Source: Cheiracanthium punctorium (taxonomy: Eukaryota > Arthropoda > Arachnida > Araneae > Cheiracanthiidae). From it: a stretch of DNA of 64,000 nucleotides. The notes under the pieces were generated by a model that was not told the origin of the DNA, did no database searches, and was given only the letters and a program-made list of their open reading frames with translations. Location: NCBI GenBank assembly GCA_038373885.1, contig JAWZYV010013274.1:930001-994000 (forward strand). Reading direction: 5' to 3'. The number at the start of each line of letters is the position of its first letter. Within the stretch, counting starts at the first letter, position 1. Both the position numbers and the translations under genes were made by a program. Positions 21,596 through 33,674 of the stretch are shown piece after piece.

Positions 21596-24160
21596 CATAG
21601 AAGCAACATAAATTAAACTAGATGTACAGAAAACATCATACGCTGTAACGTATGGATTTGCAAGTTGAAAGGAATGGGCTAGAGGGAATCAAAAACACAA
21701 CTCCATTCAACATTTCCTATTTACAGCTCACACAACAGTAGAAATTTAAGCGCCAATTCATCGGCAAATATAACTGTTTCACGCCAAAATCGTAATATCT
21801 TTCTCGAAGAGATGATCACATAATTTCTGTCACTCAGGTAATTCCTTACTGATCAAACTCTAAAGCAAGAATACAACCTGAACTTCAAATGTTTGCTGCA
21901 GCCTTATTAAGGCTGTTCTTCGAAAAAAAAGAACTCTGTTTTTAGTCTTGGTACACAAATTGAAATAAACTAATAGCGTCATGGTCTCCCAAAAATTCCA
22001 GAGGGTTCTTCATAAGCTGTTTTACACACTACGATAAGCGAAAACGCTGTGGCTTTTGTGAAATTTTCAGAAAAAATTCTTAAACATGGATTTGAGCTGC
22101 AAGATTTTTCGAAGAGTGACACGCTTTGCGAAAATGTCCGATTTTTAAGAATTTTTTATAAAAGTATTGAGACTGATACAGATTGGCCTGTCTTCGCAGT
22201 ATGTAATATAGCTTGTAGTTTCAAAATTTTGAAGTGCTTGGCATAATTAGTTTATTTGTAATTATGTACCAAAATCACATGATTTTTTCGAATAACACCG
22301 TTAACTCTCGGCAGCTTCTAGAAATAACATTATGGGACAAAAGTCTTTACGGAAACCTAAGATTTGAGAGAATAGTTTTAAGCAGTTTATTCCTGCAATG
22401 ATTAAAACCTGAGAAATTGTTTGCATTCAGACTTTTTTGAAGTAAGGGTACTGGTTTCGTTATAATGATGTTTTTAAGTAGTGGCTGGTTCTGTCTGTCT
22501 ATTCATAATTGTTCGGCTATATTCTTCATATTCAAAACTGGTAAAATTTATTTCTGACCAGTATACATTTACTTCACTTTTACTTTAGGTAAAGCGACCC
22601 AGGGTACTTAATGTCTGTTATGACATCCTAGGGATACAGGGAAAGCATGTTTTGTAGAGCCCTATACATTCGAAACTTATGCAACAAGTGTTTGCTCATG
22701 AAAAAATTCAAATACGAAATATGATAGTAATTAATATAGTGTGCAACCGTTATAACTCTTTCACAAAGACGAACAGAATAACTCGCTTTACACTATAATG
22801 CTTAATATCTTTTATAATCAGGTTCTAAGGGCAATTAAAATAAATTTAGTCTTTTACTACCCCTATCGCGACAAATACTTTTCAAAATTCAGTCTGAGAA
22901 GCAACGATGGACACAGATGGAATTTATTGCTATCAATATTTATTTTTTAACTTAGTGCGCACATTACCCAATATAACTTTGACTTTGAATTCTTCAGGAT
23001 AGCGTAAATTCCATTTAATCATCAGTCAATGGCCTAGTTATTATGTACGATAATCCCATCGTCAAGGCAATTCCAGTTGTTCCTTTCTCTGTGCCCGATA
23101 TAAACACATATACTGCGTTATGAATATTCAAAAACGTTTTGAAAACTTTTTTAACCAATTTACTCTTCCACGAGACATTTAAGCAATTTTCTTCTCGTTT
23201 TTGAATGAGCGAACGTTGTTCAAATCAAAGTGCGCATATATACTATACCCCAGCTAATTTAGCTCTGTTTCAAATGCCCCAAAACTTCGGTTAAAGTATA
23301 ATTTCAAATTACCATCTTCAGCTTATTAACATGATTGCAAGATTTAACTAAAGGGAATTCCAACTTAATTTATACTTTTCAGAGTTCGCAAGAGTTATTG
23401 AATAATTCAACTTTTCAGACTCGGAAATAATTACTGGAGCTGAATATGAAGAAAGGAAAAGATTCCTCAACAACGCATGCGGCAGTGCTCACAGAATATT
23501 CAATTTGGTTTACAAATTGGACAGTGCGTCTCTGCCCAGCGTAAACAGCAAGATGTAATCAGCGTGAACGCTATCTGGTTTTCCCTGGGTTTTAAGTTTC
23601 AAATCAGGAAGCAGAAAGTTATGTGTCACAAAGATAGTATATTTAAGAACTTCATAAACGAGCATGCATTTCTGTTAAAATTTTAGTTGGTATATATTAC
23701 TTTAATTTTAAAAAGAGTTCATGTTTCAGTCATTGATCGCTGCTTATATCATAATGATCTACTTTTGTGTGTATAAATGAATTTGCGTATATTCGATGAA
23801 ACTACTTGTTTAATGTGTGATAATTGATGGTAAATCTGTTCCTTTTGGTTCATACCGTTGTATTAGATTACATTTATTACAATAGTTATAAGTAAATCCA
23901 AGGTTTACATATTCCGTTTTATTGCACCATTATATTTTGAAGGTTTTAATTTGAAACATGCACTGTTTTTTCTCTTAAAAATAGAATAGTACTACTCGTT
24001 TATAAGAAAAATATAATAACAATAATAAATTTTTTTTTTCACTATCAACAAGCTGAAACGTCTGCATTTTGTTTATTTATTCATATAACGTTCTGGATTT
24101 TTCTCTGTTTAAAGTATGCATCCAGTTATTGAGATTAGGCTACATATATTAACTTAAGGT
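21596..24160. other. AT-rich noncoding DNA
   Basis: No gene. Only short open frames with no recognisable motif and no clear inverted repeat. Confidence 0.5.
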
Positions 24161-24162
24161 AC

Positions 24163-24430
24163 CTTGGTAGTTCGATTGGCAAAGAATCGGACTCCATACT
24201 TAATGATTTGGATTTGAATCCACGTTGATCACAGACCATCATGTTCAAACGATATCTTCGGGGCTGCGGATTTCAGGTGCAAGTTCTCTCATCTGGAATT
24301 GGTTCAAAGTTAGGAGACCCCGAGCAAAGTCGGACTCCTTTGGGGCTCTTTAAAATGGAAGCCGTCCACCTTTCGCCCATCACCGTCCTATATGGAGGAT
24401 TTCGCTTCGTTTCACGACTGCCATAGGGCA
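24163..24430 (+). repeat. SINE family A variant with tRNA-like head
   Basis: The head has ttggtagttcgattggc (A box) and gatttggatttgaatccacg (B box). It is followed directly by a body with gcggatttcaggtgcaag, ctctcatctggaattggttc and gttaggagacc, matching family A at 18360-18430. The middle part of family A is missing, so this is a chimera or subfamily with a different head. Confidence 0.65.
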
Positions 24431-24434
24431 CAAA

Positions 24435-25620
24435 TAACAACAAAATCAATAGCACATCATGAAAGGACATTCCACAAGTTTCATTAAATAACTCGTCCGA
24501 TAAAGTTTTGATGGAGATTGGACAATGGAGCTTTCATTTAAAAAAAAAAATAATTATATCATTAAATTCTAATATTTTTGTAAGTAGAACGAATAAAATA
24601 TTTTTATTAAACTATAAAATGCTAATATATCATATTTAAATTCTATTCAAAAGTTTTGAAATGTGTAAGCTGCAAATAAGGAAAAAAGGATGTCTTAAGC
24701 ATAGTTTTTAACGCAAATAAACAGGAAATATATCTTATTTAAAATGAGTAATTTGAGCCAAAAATAAACAAGAAAAAAGTATATAATTATTATAAAGTAT
24801 AAAATTATTAGAAATTAAAAATAAATTTTCTTAAAAAGAGTCAAAATTAAAATTTGTATGCTTATAATTGTTTGATATAAATAACACACACAACTCTAAA
24901 ATATTGTTAAGTCTCTAATATAAAATTCAAATATAAAGCATGTTTTCTCATTGATAGTCTCAAACAAATTAAATAATATTTACTACAAACAAATATTTAA
25001 TTATCGTTATGAAACATTTTTGCTTATGAAGCCCTTTCGATACAACTCTTTCATCCAAAATTAGTTATTATTTAAACTAATTAATTTCGCTAGGTTATGT
25101 TAAATGACAAAAAAAAAATTGTCTGTAACATGCAAATTCCAAACATTCTGATATCTCAATCCCAGCTTTGTAACAACATATGTTACACTTTAAAAATTGT
25201 TTACTAAAGCCTTTACAGTTTCCAAAGACAATAATTATTTTTTAACCTCGGGTTTAATTAACACAGTCATGCGGAAGAATGCGCTTGCTATTTACATGTA
25301 TAATGAGAAAATGTTTTAGAATAAAACCCTGAAAATAATTTTATCTTAACAATGGCATCATTCACTTAGTTTCACAATCACAGAACACAACGGCTTTACG
25401 AAAATCCGAAAATTAAAATTAAAATTTTATGCTCATTATCGTTTTATTGGTGTATATGAGTATAAATAAATAATAGGTTATACAAAAAGTAAATAAATAA
25501 AATAATACAGTGTTTTTAACACTTTTGTGAGTGAGCTTCATACAAGTTGTATTCATTGTTAAGAAGAAAATAGATTATCGTCTAATAAATATATTGTATA
25601 ATTTGAATAAATATATATAT
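24435..25620. other. AT-rich noncoding DNA
   Basis: No gene or repeat recognised. Confidence 0.5.
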
Positions 25621-25624
25621 ATAT

Positions 25625-27419
25625 ACTAGCTGAAGTACCCGTCCTTGACGGGTTAGTGAATGCAAATTTCCAAAAAGCAAGAACTTTCGTCAGCATTGTA
25701 GGAGTACACAGAATGGATGTAGTATGTTGCCAAAGTAAAGAAAGCGAAGTTATAATTTTTATGTATTGTTAAAATATTACAGGTTAGAGAGAAACTAAGT
25801 AATATCATTTCATTCGCTTTAGTCGTAATTATGTGATGCGCGAACGAATATTGATGCATATTGAAATAATTTTCGCAAAATCTCAAAATCTAATCAACAT
25901 TTTTGAAAAATTTTGAAGGCTAGAATTTAAGTTGAGTGACAACCTATCCTGTCACCCAATTTCGTTCCATTCCCTGCAGTCTTTATTTCGTGATGCTGGA
26001 ACAAAATTTCAGCATTTTAAAACGATTTTCGCAAAATCTCAAAATGTAATCAATATATTTTAAAATTTCAACGCCTATAAATTAAGATTAGCAACTACCT
26101 ATCCTATCACTAAATTTCGTATCAGTCGTTATTACGTGATGTTTGAAGAAATATAAGCGTATTTTGAGAGAATTTTCACAAAATCTCAAAATCTAATAAA
26201 AATGTTTAAAAAATTGGACACCTATAGTTTATGTTGAGCAACCATCTATCATGTGACCAAATTTCATATCATTCGCTTTAGTCGTTATTACGTAATGCGT
26301 GAACAAAGATTCACTCAGTTTTAAACGATTTTCGCAAAATCTCGAAATCTGATCAATTTTTTTTAATTAGATGCTTATAGTTTAAGGTGAGTGACCACCT
26401 ATCATTTCACCAAATATCATTTTTTCACCTTTGCAGTTATTACGTGATGTGCGAACACAAATTTACGCAGTTTGAAATGATTTTCGCAAAATCTCAAAAT
26501 CAAGATTTTTTTAAAATTCGACGCCTATGTTTTAAGTTGAGTGACTACCTATCATGACACCCAATTTCATATCATTCGCTTCAGTCGTTTTTACGTGATG
26601 CTCGAACACAAATTTACGCAGTTTGAAAGAATTTTCGCAAAATCTCAAAATCCAATCAGGATTTTTTAAAAATTCGACGCCTATGTTTTAAGTTGAGTGA
26701 CTACCTATCATGACACCCAATTTCATATCATTCGCTTCAGTCGTTTTTACGTGATGCTTGAACACAAATTTACGCAGTTTGAAAGGATTTTCGCAAAATC
26801 TCAAAATCCAATCAAGATTTTTTAAAAATTCGACGCCTATGTTTTAAGTTGAGTGACTACCTATCATGACACCCAATTTCATATCATTAGCTTCAGTCGT
26901 TTTTACGTGATGCTTGAACACAAATTTACGCAATTTGAAAGGATTTTCGCAAAATCTCAAAATCCAATCAAGATTTTTTGAAAATTCGACGCCTATGTTT
27001 TAAGTTGAGTGACCACTTATCATGACACCCAATTTCATATCATTCGCTTCTGTCGTTTTTGCGTGATGCTTGAACACAAGTTTACGCAGTTTGAAACGAT
27101 TTTCGCAAAATCTGAAAATCTAATAAAGATTTTTTATAAATTCGACGCCTATGTTTTAAGTTGAGTGACCACCTATCATGACACCCAATTTCATATCATT
27201 CGCTTCAGTCGTTTTTACGTGATGCTTAAACAAAAAAAAGCGTCACGGACAGAATGACAGAATGACAGAAGGACAGAATGACAGAATGACAGACAGACAA
27301 ACTTTTTTTTTGAGGGTCGCATCGGATTCCCGGGTGCTTGAAACGGATAGAAATCGCAAAATTTTTGAATTCCAAGAAATGTACACACAAAAGTCTAATT
27401 TTATTTATATAGAAGATGT
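25625..27419 (+). repeat. Interspersed repeat with ~155-bp tandem core (copy 1)
   Basis: Starts actagctgaagtacccgtcc, which forms a hairpin (acccgtc/gacgggt), right after a TA run. It continues with about nine tandem units of roughly 155 bp marked by ttttcgcaaaatctcaaaat, gacgcctatg, gttgagtgac, cctatcatgacaccc and cgttttacgtgatgc-like blocks. A gacagaatgacagaa run, a T run and a tail ending tttatttatatagaagat close it. No open frame spans it. The ends resemble those of non-autonomous elements using LINE-type machinery, but the class is uncertain. Confidence 0.75.
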
Positions 27420-27599
27420 TACAGTGAAAACCCGAAATCAGTCAAAACCCGAATTAACTAGGGAAAACGCGTTCTGACTGAGTGCGTTAGGGAAAACCCG
27501 AATTAACTAGGCAAAACGCGTTCTGACTGACAGCGCTAGGCAAAACCCGAATTAACTAGGGAAAACCCGTTTTATTGGAGTAGCGGTAGCACGTTTTCG

Positions 27600-29010
27600 A
27601 GGGGCCCCTACAGCGGAGGCATATTTTCCAGGGGGCCCCCTAAAGCGATGGCTAGACCCACTGATTTTTTTCGGGTCTCGCAAAGAGCCAGTGTTAGCAT
27701 ATTTTCGAAAGGGGGCCCCCTACAGTGGTGGCCGGACACCATGTTTTCCCATGTGAATTCAGGAATGTTAATGCTTTATCCACTAAAAATTGGTTCTTGC
27801 TCTCCCTTCGAAAATATGCTATTGCTGGCCCTTTGCGAGACCCAAAAGTCCTCACTGTGTCCGGCCACCGCTGTAGGGGGCCCCCCTCGAAAATATGCTA
27901 ACTGCCAGACCCAAAAAAACATCAGTGCCTCCGGCTATCACTTCAAGGGGCCCCCTCGAAAATATGCTTACGCTGGCCCTTTGCGAGACCCCCAAAAACA
28001 TCAGTGGGTCCGGCCACCATTGTAGGGGCTCCCTGGAAAATATGCTAACGCTGGCCCCCTGCGAGCCCCAAAGAAACATCAATGGGTCCGGTCATCACTT
28101 TAGGGGGCCCCTCGAAAATATGCTAACGCTGTCCCCTTGCGAGACCCAAAAAATCATCAGTGGGTCCGGCCACCGATGTAGGACCCCCTGGAAAATATGC
28201 TAACGCTGGCCCTCTGCGAGACCCAAAAAATATCAGTGTGTCCGGCCATCACTTCAAGGGGCCCCCTCGAAAATATGCTAACGCTGGCCCTTTGCGAGGC
28301 CCAAAAAAACATCACTGGGTCCGGCCATAGCTTTAAGGGGCCCCCTCGAAAATATGCTAACGCTGGCCCCTTGCGAGACCCAAAAAAACATGGATGGGTC
28401 CCGCCATCGTTTTAGGGGGCCCCCCTCGAAAATATGCTAATGCTGTCCCTTTGCGAGACCCAAAAAAACATCGATGGGTCCGGCCATCACTTTAGGGGGC
28501 CCCCTCGAAAATATGCTAATGCTGTCCCTTTGCGAGACACAAGCAAACATCAGTGGGTCCGGCACCGCTGTAGGGGGCCCCCTCGAAAATATGCTAATGC
28601 TGTCCCTTTGCGAGACACAAGCAAACATCAGTGGGTCCGGCACCGCTGTAGGGCCCCCCCCTGGAAAAAAATACTAATGCTGGTCCTTTGCGAGACCCGA
28701 AAAACATTAGGGAGTTTGTGCAGGCCTGGTTTCACTCACGGTAACGCTAACGTTAAATGACATTGGACAATAAAGCGCATGCGCACGCATAAAATGCGAA
28801 ACGTGGTTGGTCAAAATACTCCGTATAGCGGATAGTTTAGCGTTAGCGTAGGAAGAAACGGTATGCACAAACTCCCTATTGCTGCGTCCGGCTATCGCTT
28901 TAGGGGGCCCCCTTGAAAATATGCTAAAGCTGGCCCTTTGCGAGACCCGAAAAAAATCAGTGGGTCCGGCCATCGCTGTAGGGGGCCCCCTGGAAAATAT
29001 GCCTCCGCTG
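27600..29010. repeat. Tandem array, ~79-bp units, GC-rich
   Basis: Units begin about every 75-82 bases (near 27956, 28033, 28112, 28190, 28265, 28346, 28425, 28507, 28585). Each carries aaaatatgctaa(c/t)gctg, tttgcgaga and gggtccggc. Units near 27640-27760 are in reverse orientation, so the array is partly palindromic. Confidence 0.9.
28710..28876. mobile_element. 167-bp MITE nested in a tandem unit
   Basis: The ends gggagtttgtgca and tgcacaaactccc are perfect inverted repeats, with TA on both sides (28708-28709, 28877-28878). Inside, ggtaacgctaacgtta and cctacgctaacgcta-type sequence form a second inverted pair. It interrupts one array unit between aaaacat and tgctgcgtccgg, proving insertion after the array formed. 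Confidence 0.8.
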
Positions 29011-29213
29011 TAGGGGCCCCTCGAAAACGTTCTACCGCTACTCCAATAAAACGGGTTTTCCCTAGTTAATTCGGGTTTTGCCTAGCGCTGTCAGCCAGAA
29101 CGCGTTTTGCCTAGTTAATTCGGGTTTTCCCTAATGCACTCAGTCAGAACGCGTTTTCCCTAGTTAATTCAGGTTTTGACTGATTTCGGGTTTTCACTGT
29201 AACTTATATATAG

Positions 29214-29705
29214 AATAGCTAACTTACGTAATGTGAAATCCCAAGATAATCCATTGATAAAGTGAAAAAAATATATAAAATAAAAAAGCAGATAGCACAT
29301 GGTGCCAATTAACGAGCTTATACCGAATAAAGTGTTTAAAAATAGCCATCTAAGGCAATGAAAGAGTGGATAATTTGGATACAAAGCGCCAAAATGAGAC
29401 CAGGTGGGCTTTAAGCCTAATCACATGTATCCACATGAGTCGGATATGGAATGGATAATTGAAATGGTGTGCTCTATCATCAGGCGCCACCGCACACACA
29501 TTTCAATTTAATCGAAAAAAACAATAATAGCTAGGTTTCTGCAAGTTACCTGACCAAAATTAGGGTCCTTTTGTAACTTGGGGGCGCGACCATAGGTATT
29601 AGAAATAAACAACGAGGTAGGGAACCAGACAAGAAGATCGAAGCTCAGTTATGGAGGCAGTACTAGTGCATGTTGCCATCAGAGAAGACTTAATGCCATG
29701 GAGTG
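29214..29705 (+). repeat. ~480-bp dispersed repeat (copy 1)
   Basis: Runs from acttacgtaatgtgaaatcc to gagaagacttaatgccatgg and is repeated reversed at 39885-40352 with high identity (shared: ggtgccaattaacgagctta, gtgtgctctatcatcaggcg, caggtaacttgcag reversed). Noncoding, class unknown. Confidence 0.85.
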
Positions 29706-29711
29706 GGGGGA

Positions 29712-29835
29712 AATAATAATAATAATAATCTGGAAGTGTGGAAAGGAAAGGAAAATAAAATAATAATAATTAAATATAATAATTAAATGAATAAATAATA
29801 AAATAAATATAACACTAGTATAGCTAGCCTATGTT
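29712..29835. repeat. AAT/AAAT-rich low-complexity tract
   Basis: Imperfect aataataat and aaataaataa runs. Confidence 0.8.
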
Positions 29836-29904
29836 TAACGTAGTACAAGCTGCAGTAGCTAAGAAGTACTTAATATATATATATATTAAATATTTTTGCC
29901 ATAT

Positions 29905-30135
29905 CTTGATGGCACAGTGGTTATGTCACTGAAAATGGTAGACAGCTGAAGTGTGAAGGTACCGGATTCGGGTCCCATCGCGCGGCTTTCGATCTAACGG
30001 TCTGGAGTTTTGGTAGGTTTTCTGCAGGTGTAACGTGAATACGCGTTAGAACCCCTTGGAAAGTCCTCCTACCAAGGCACCCCCCCATCCTTGGCAGATC
30101 GCCCTAGAGTAACGTCGCCGTAATGACACAAATCA
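29905..30135 (+). repeat. tRNA-derived SINE family B (copy 1)
   Basis: Head: gatggcacagtggttatgtc (A box), then ggtagacagctgaagtgtga and accggattcgggtcccatcg (B box). Body: taacggtctggag, ttggtaggttttctgcag, ttagaacccc, accaaggcaccccccatcc. The same order reversed is at 30890-31090 and 52650-52885. No coding frame. Confidence 0.75.
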
Positions 30136-30139
30136 AACT

Positions 30140-30740
30140 TTAACATGCCTTGAAACTTTTGTTCGTAAACCTTACAGTAAATATGCAGTAATAAGCAATA
30201 TCTTATGAAATATTTACTTTCGTTTTAGTCTTCTTGTTTGTTTGAAACTGGCGTACATAATAAATGACACACATAATTTTCATTTTTGATATTGCTGTTA
30301 AAACGTTGAATAAAATAATATTAACGTCGTTGAAACGGAGATGAGTTTATGATAAAACATTTGATTATATGGAAATTTACAAATACTGATTATTTGTAGT
30401 ACTTCTATGTTCAGTTTATGTACTGGAAATAATCAAAATGCTATCTTTCATTATCAAATTTCTTACTTACTGGAAGTGGAAAAAAACTATCTATCGAACT
30501 TCATTATTTTGTCTGCATTATACATATAATTTTAATTTTAAAATATCAGTACATTGAAACATTATGCTGTTTTTGTAATTTATAAACGTATATATATATA
30601 TATATATATATAAATCCACATTTTATTTCTTCTGTTTGGTTCCTTAACAAAATTTCATTAACAAATTTTTGTTATTGTAACTGTAAAAATTGTAAAGAAA
30701 GAAAAATAACTGTTTTTTAAAAAATTGTTAACGGTTCTGC
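30140..30740. other. AT-rich noncoding DNA with TA run
   Basis: A TA microsatellite lies at about 30589-30612; otherwise nothing recognised. Confidence 0.5.
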
Positions 30741-30749
30741 CCAGTTCGT

Positions 30750-31090
30750 TGCCGGAATGGTGGCGTAGTTGTGTTGTAAAATCCACCATTTGAGAGTAAT
30801 ATTTAAAGCCTTAAACTTTATAGGTAGGCTGCTCTCAGAGGTTATACTGTTATATTGTTATTGTGTATTTATGGCAACGCTACACATGAACGATCTGCAT
30901 AGGATGGGGGCACCTTGGTCGGAGGACATTCTAAGGGGTTCTAAAACGTATTCGCCTTACATTTGGAGAAAGCCGACTAACACTCCAGACCGTTAGATAA
31001 ACAGCAGCCGATGGGGCCAAAACCCCGGACCTTCACACTTTAGCCGTCTACCATTTTGAGTGCGTTATCCACTCGGCCATGGTGGTGCCA
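30750..31090 (-). repeat. SINE family B (copy 2) with a second tRNA-like fragment
   Basis: On the minus strand the head ggccgagtggataacgcact starts near 31080 and is followed by ggtagacggctaaagtgtga, a B-box region and the family B body down to about 30895. At 30752 the plus strand has ccggaatggtggcgtagttg, another tRNA A-box-like stretch, perhaps a separate insertion facing the other way. Confidence 0.7.
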
Positions 31091-31094
31091 AATA

Positions 31095-32185
31095 ATTTGC
31101 AGAATCAAATAACATGATCTTTCGTGGTTGCAACAAGCAGACAGATTTCAGTTCTCTCCCTGGACATTTTATGTGCTTTAATGTAAGATTTTCCCCCGTT
31201 GTACAATTTTAAAGATTTCATGTAAAATTTACAATTCTCCATACTTTCTATATCAAAGTAAAACAATTTTACCCTGAAATATTTTAAATATGCAATTAAA
31301 AGAGTTAAAATACCCCATTCTTATTTCATTCGTAATTTAATTACTTATTATGATTTTGTATAACTTGCTGAAATCTGATTTATTACGATCAAGGGCGAAA
31401 ACCATCCCCCCCCCCAAAAAAAAAGAAATGTTCTAGGTATATGGTCCCGATTACGTAGTGACGTCGCCAGATAGGTTTTTTTTGATCGAGGCCGTCGAGT
31501 AAGTTGGAAAACCTTGAATTAGCTATACGTCTGTCAATGTTTTGGTCAAAACTCTTATATATATATTACTGGAGGTTGGGTGGGGTTTTGGTTTTAAGGT
31601 TGTAATTGGATGGTTGCGTCGGGCGGAGGAAGTTTTTCTCTTATATATATAAAAAAAAAGTAATATGTTTAAAAACAATTTGGATGTGTTTATGCATGCA
31701 TATATATATCTGGAGGAATTAAAAAAAAGAAAAAAAAAAACGGGGTTCCTATATTGTGATTATTCTGTTCTAAACATTATTTTCTTCTTATTTACTAGAT
31801 TAATCTTCTGTCATACAATAACTTATTATACATACTTAGTCAATAATAATAATCATTATATTTTTTAAACAATATGTTATATTTAATTTTGCTATAATAT
31901 TTATTTTGTTCAATCTTTTAAATTTATTATTATTCAATATATATTTATTATATTAATATACCTGGATATTCTTAAAATTTAATAATATTACATATTAGTA
32001 TTTGGCAACTCCTAAACTTTCTTCTTTCCACTTTTACACTTTTATTTAGTGGCAACACCATTTTTCACTTTTTACAATTCTTAGCATTGGCAACACATAT
32101 CAACTGTTCAAAATAAAATTTCCATGTGCTCAAGGTATGGTATGTAAAATTATCTTTCTAATTTTTGTTATCTTTTTGATTTCTT
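31095..32185. other. AT-rich noncoding DNA
   Basis: Homopolymers (C then A near 31405-31425, A-rich near 31722-31740) and short TA runs. Nothing else recognised. Confidence 0.5.
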
Positions 32186-32197
32186 CTTTCCTTTATA

Positions 32198-32270
32198 TAG
32201 TAGGGTAGGGCCCAGATGTGTGGAGTTAATATCTCTTCTGATATGCCACACAACCGAAACCCTACTATTT
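32198..32270. repeat. Short inverted repeat
   Basis: atagtagggt is paired with accctactat, and tgtgtgg with ccacaca inside it, giving a two-step hairpin of about 70 bases. Confidence 0.65.
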
Positions 32271-32280
32271 GGTTTACTGT

Positions 32281-32334
32281 AAATTATAATCCACTGTTTG
32301 TGGCCCCTGAAGATGGTGACAGTGGTTATAATTT
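32281..32334. repeat. Strong hairpin
   Basis: aaattataa(t)ccactgt pairs with acagtggttataattt across a 20-base loop containing cccctgaagatgg. One base is bulged. Confidence 0.75.
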
Positions 32335-32465
32335 CCGTTCCATTATACTATCACAATAATTCTTGCACTTTATTTGGATTCAAAATCTGGTTTCTAATTC
32401 TTGATAATAGCTGTTACTTTTATGCGAGATATGTCTTACTTGTAGTATGTTTTGTGTTTTACTTG

Positions 32466-32469
32466 TTAG

Positions 32470-32518
<49 letters not shown>
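32466..32518. repeat. TA microsatellite
   Basis: About 25 TA units directly next to the 3' end of the following repeat. Confidence 0.97.
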
Positions 32519-32524
<6 letters not shown>

Positions 32525-33670
32525 GACTTTTGTCTGTACATTACTCGGTACATTTTGTGATTTCTATCCGTTTCAAGTACCTGGGAATCCAGTATGAGCT
32601 TCAAAAAAAATTTTTGTCTGTCTGCCATTCTGTCCGTGACGCTTTTTTTGTTCGAGCATCACATAAAAATGACTGAAGTGAATGAAATGAAATTTCGTGA
32701 CATCATAGGTGGTCACTCAACTTAAAATACAGCCGTCGAATTTTTTAGAAATCTTTGAAATTTTATTAATCTTTTGTTGATCTTAACAATAAGATTTTGA
32801 GATCTTGTTGTTGGGATTAGATGTTGAGATTATGCAAAAATCGTTTGAAGCTGCTTATATTTATGTTCGCGCATAACGTAAAAATGACTGAAGCGAATGA
32901 AATGAACTTGAGTGGCATGATGAGTGGTCACTCAAGTTAAACTATAGGAGTCAATTTTTTAAATATTTTTTATTAGATTTTGAGATTTTGCGAAAATTGT
33001 TTCAAAAAGCGTAAATTTTTGTTCGCGCATCACATAATAACGACTAAAGTTAATGAAATGAAATTTGCTGACATGATAGATGGTCACTGAAATAAAACTG
33101 TAGGTGTCGAATTGTTCAAAAATTTCGATTAGATTTTTGCGATTTTTCAAAAATTGATCAAAATATGAAAATATTTATTGATTACGTATAAACCACTGAA
33201 GCGAGTGAAATAAAATTTAGTATCGTCACTGGTGCTCACTTGAACTCTTTGCGTCAAAGTATTTTAAATATTTTTTATAGATTTTGAGATTTAGTGAAAA
33301 TTCAGTACATGTTTGCTCTTTCCTGAAAAATGGGAATGGGATAGAATAAAATTTGGAATGATGTTAGATGCAAGTTAGATGCAAGTTAATTTTAACTCCA
33401 GATGCCAAAACAGTTTTAAATATTTCATAGATTTTGGTATTCTGCGGAAATCGTATAAATGTTTATCGTATTAAGAAAATACAATGAAGTTTAGCAACGC
33501 GATCATCAACGGCTAAAACAGCAAAGATCGGAAATTTTAAAAAAAATTAAATAATATTTTAAAATATTTATTTGCTTTTTCAGATTTTGTAAAAATTTCA
33601 CAAAACGTTTTCGACAAATAATGTTAAAATATCTGCAGTGAATCGCAAACAAAATTTACTTACAGGTTAG
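32519..33670 (-). repeat. ~155-bp-core repeat (copy 2, reversed, 5'-truncated)
   Basis: The left edge is the reverse complement of the tail of copy 1 (aattagacttttgtctgtac). It is followed by the reversed gacagaatg region and then four to six increasingly diverged reversed core units (gactgaagtgaatgaaatg, ggtcactcaacttaaa). The hairpin start seen in copies 1 and 3 is absent. Confidence 0.75.
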
Positions 33671-33674
33671 AAAT

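Larger units (their letters stand above)
27422..29199. mobile_element. GC-rich TIR element carrying a ~79-bp tandem array
   Basis: The left end cagtgaaaacccgaaatcag and the reverse complement of the right end are identical at the tip, and near identity continues for over 200 bases. TA lies at 27420-27421 and 29200-29201, as for Tc1/mariner-like elements. The TIRs contain reiterated cccgaattaactagg and aaaacgcgttctgactga blocks. Between them is a tandem array of about fourteen forward units (ggccccctcgaaaatatgc...ggccctttgcgagaccc...gggtccggcca), with at least two inverted units at the left. No transposase is present. Confidence 0.85.

Noticed and set aside
25625..27240. CRISPR-like regular spacing of ttttcgcaaaatctcaaaat
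   Set aside because: The spacers are themselves repeated, the period is about 155 bp and the genome is eukaryotic. It is a tandem repeat.
27648..28760. Several open frames of 70-125 codons with repeated peptides
   Set aside because: They are translations of the 79-bp tandem array in different frames. Multiple frames stay open because of the GC-rich units.
32225..32320. tctgatatgcc...ccgaaac and cctgaagatgg as ribozyme-like motifs
   Set aside because: The first lacks the CUGANGA core and the second has no GAAA partner or cleavage site.
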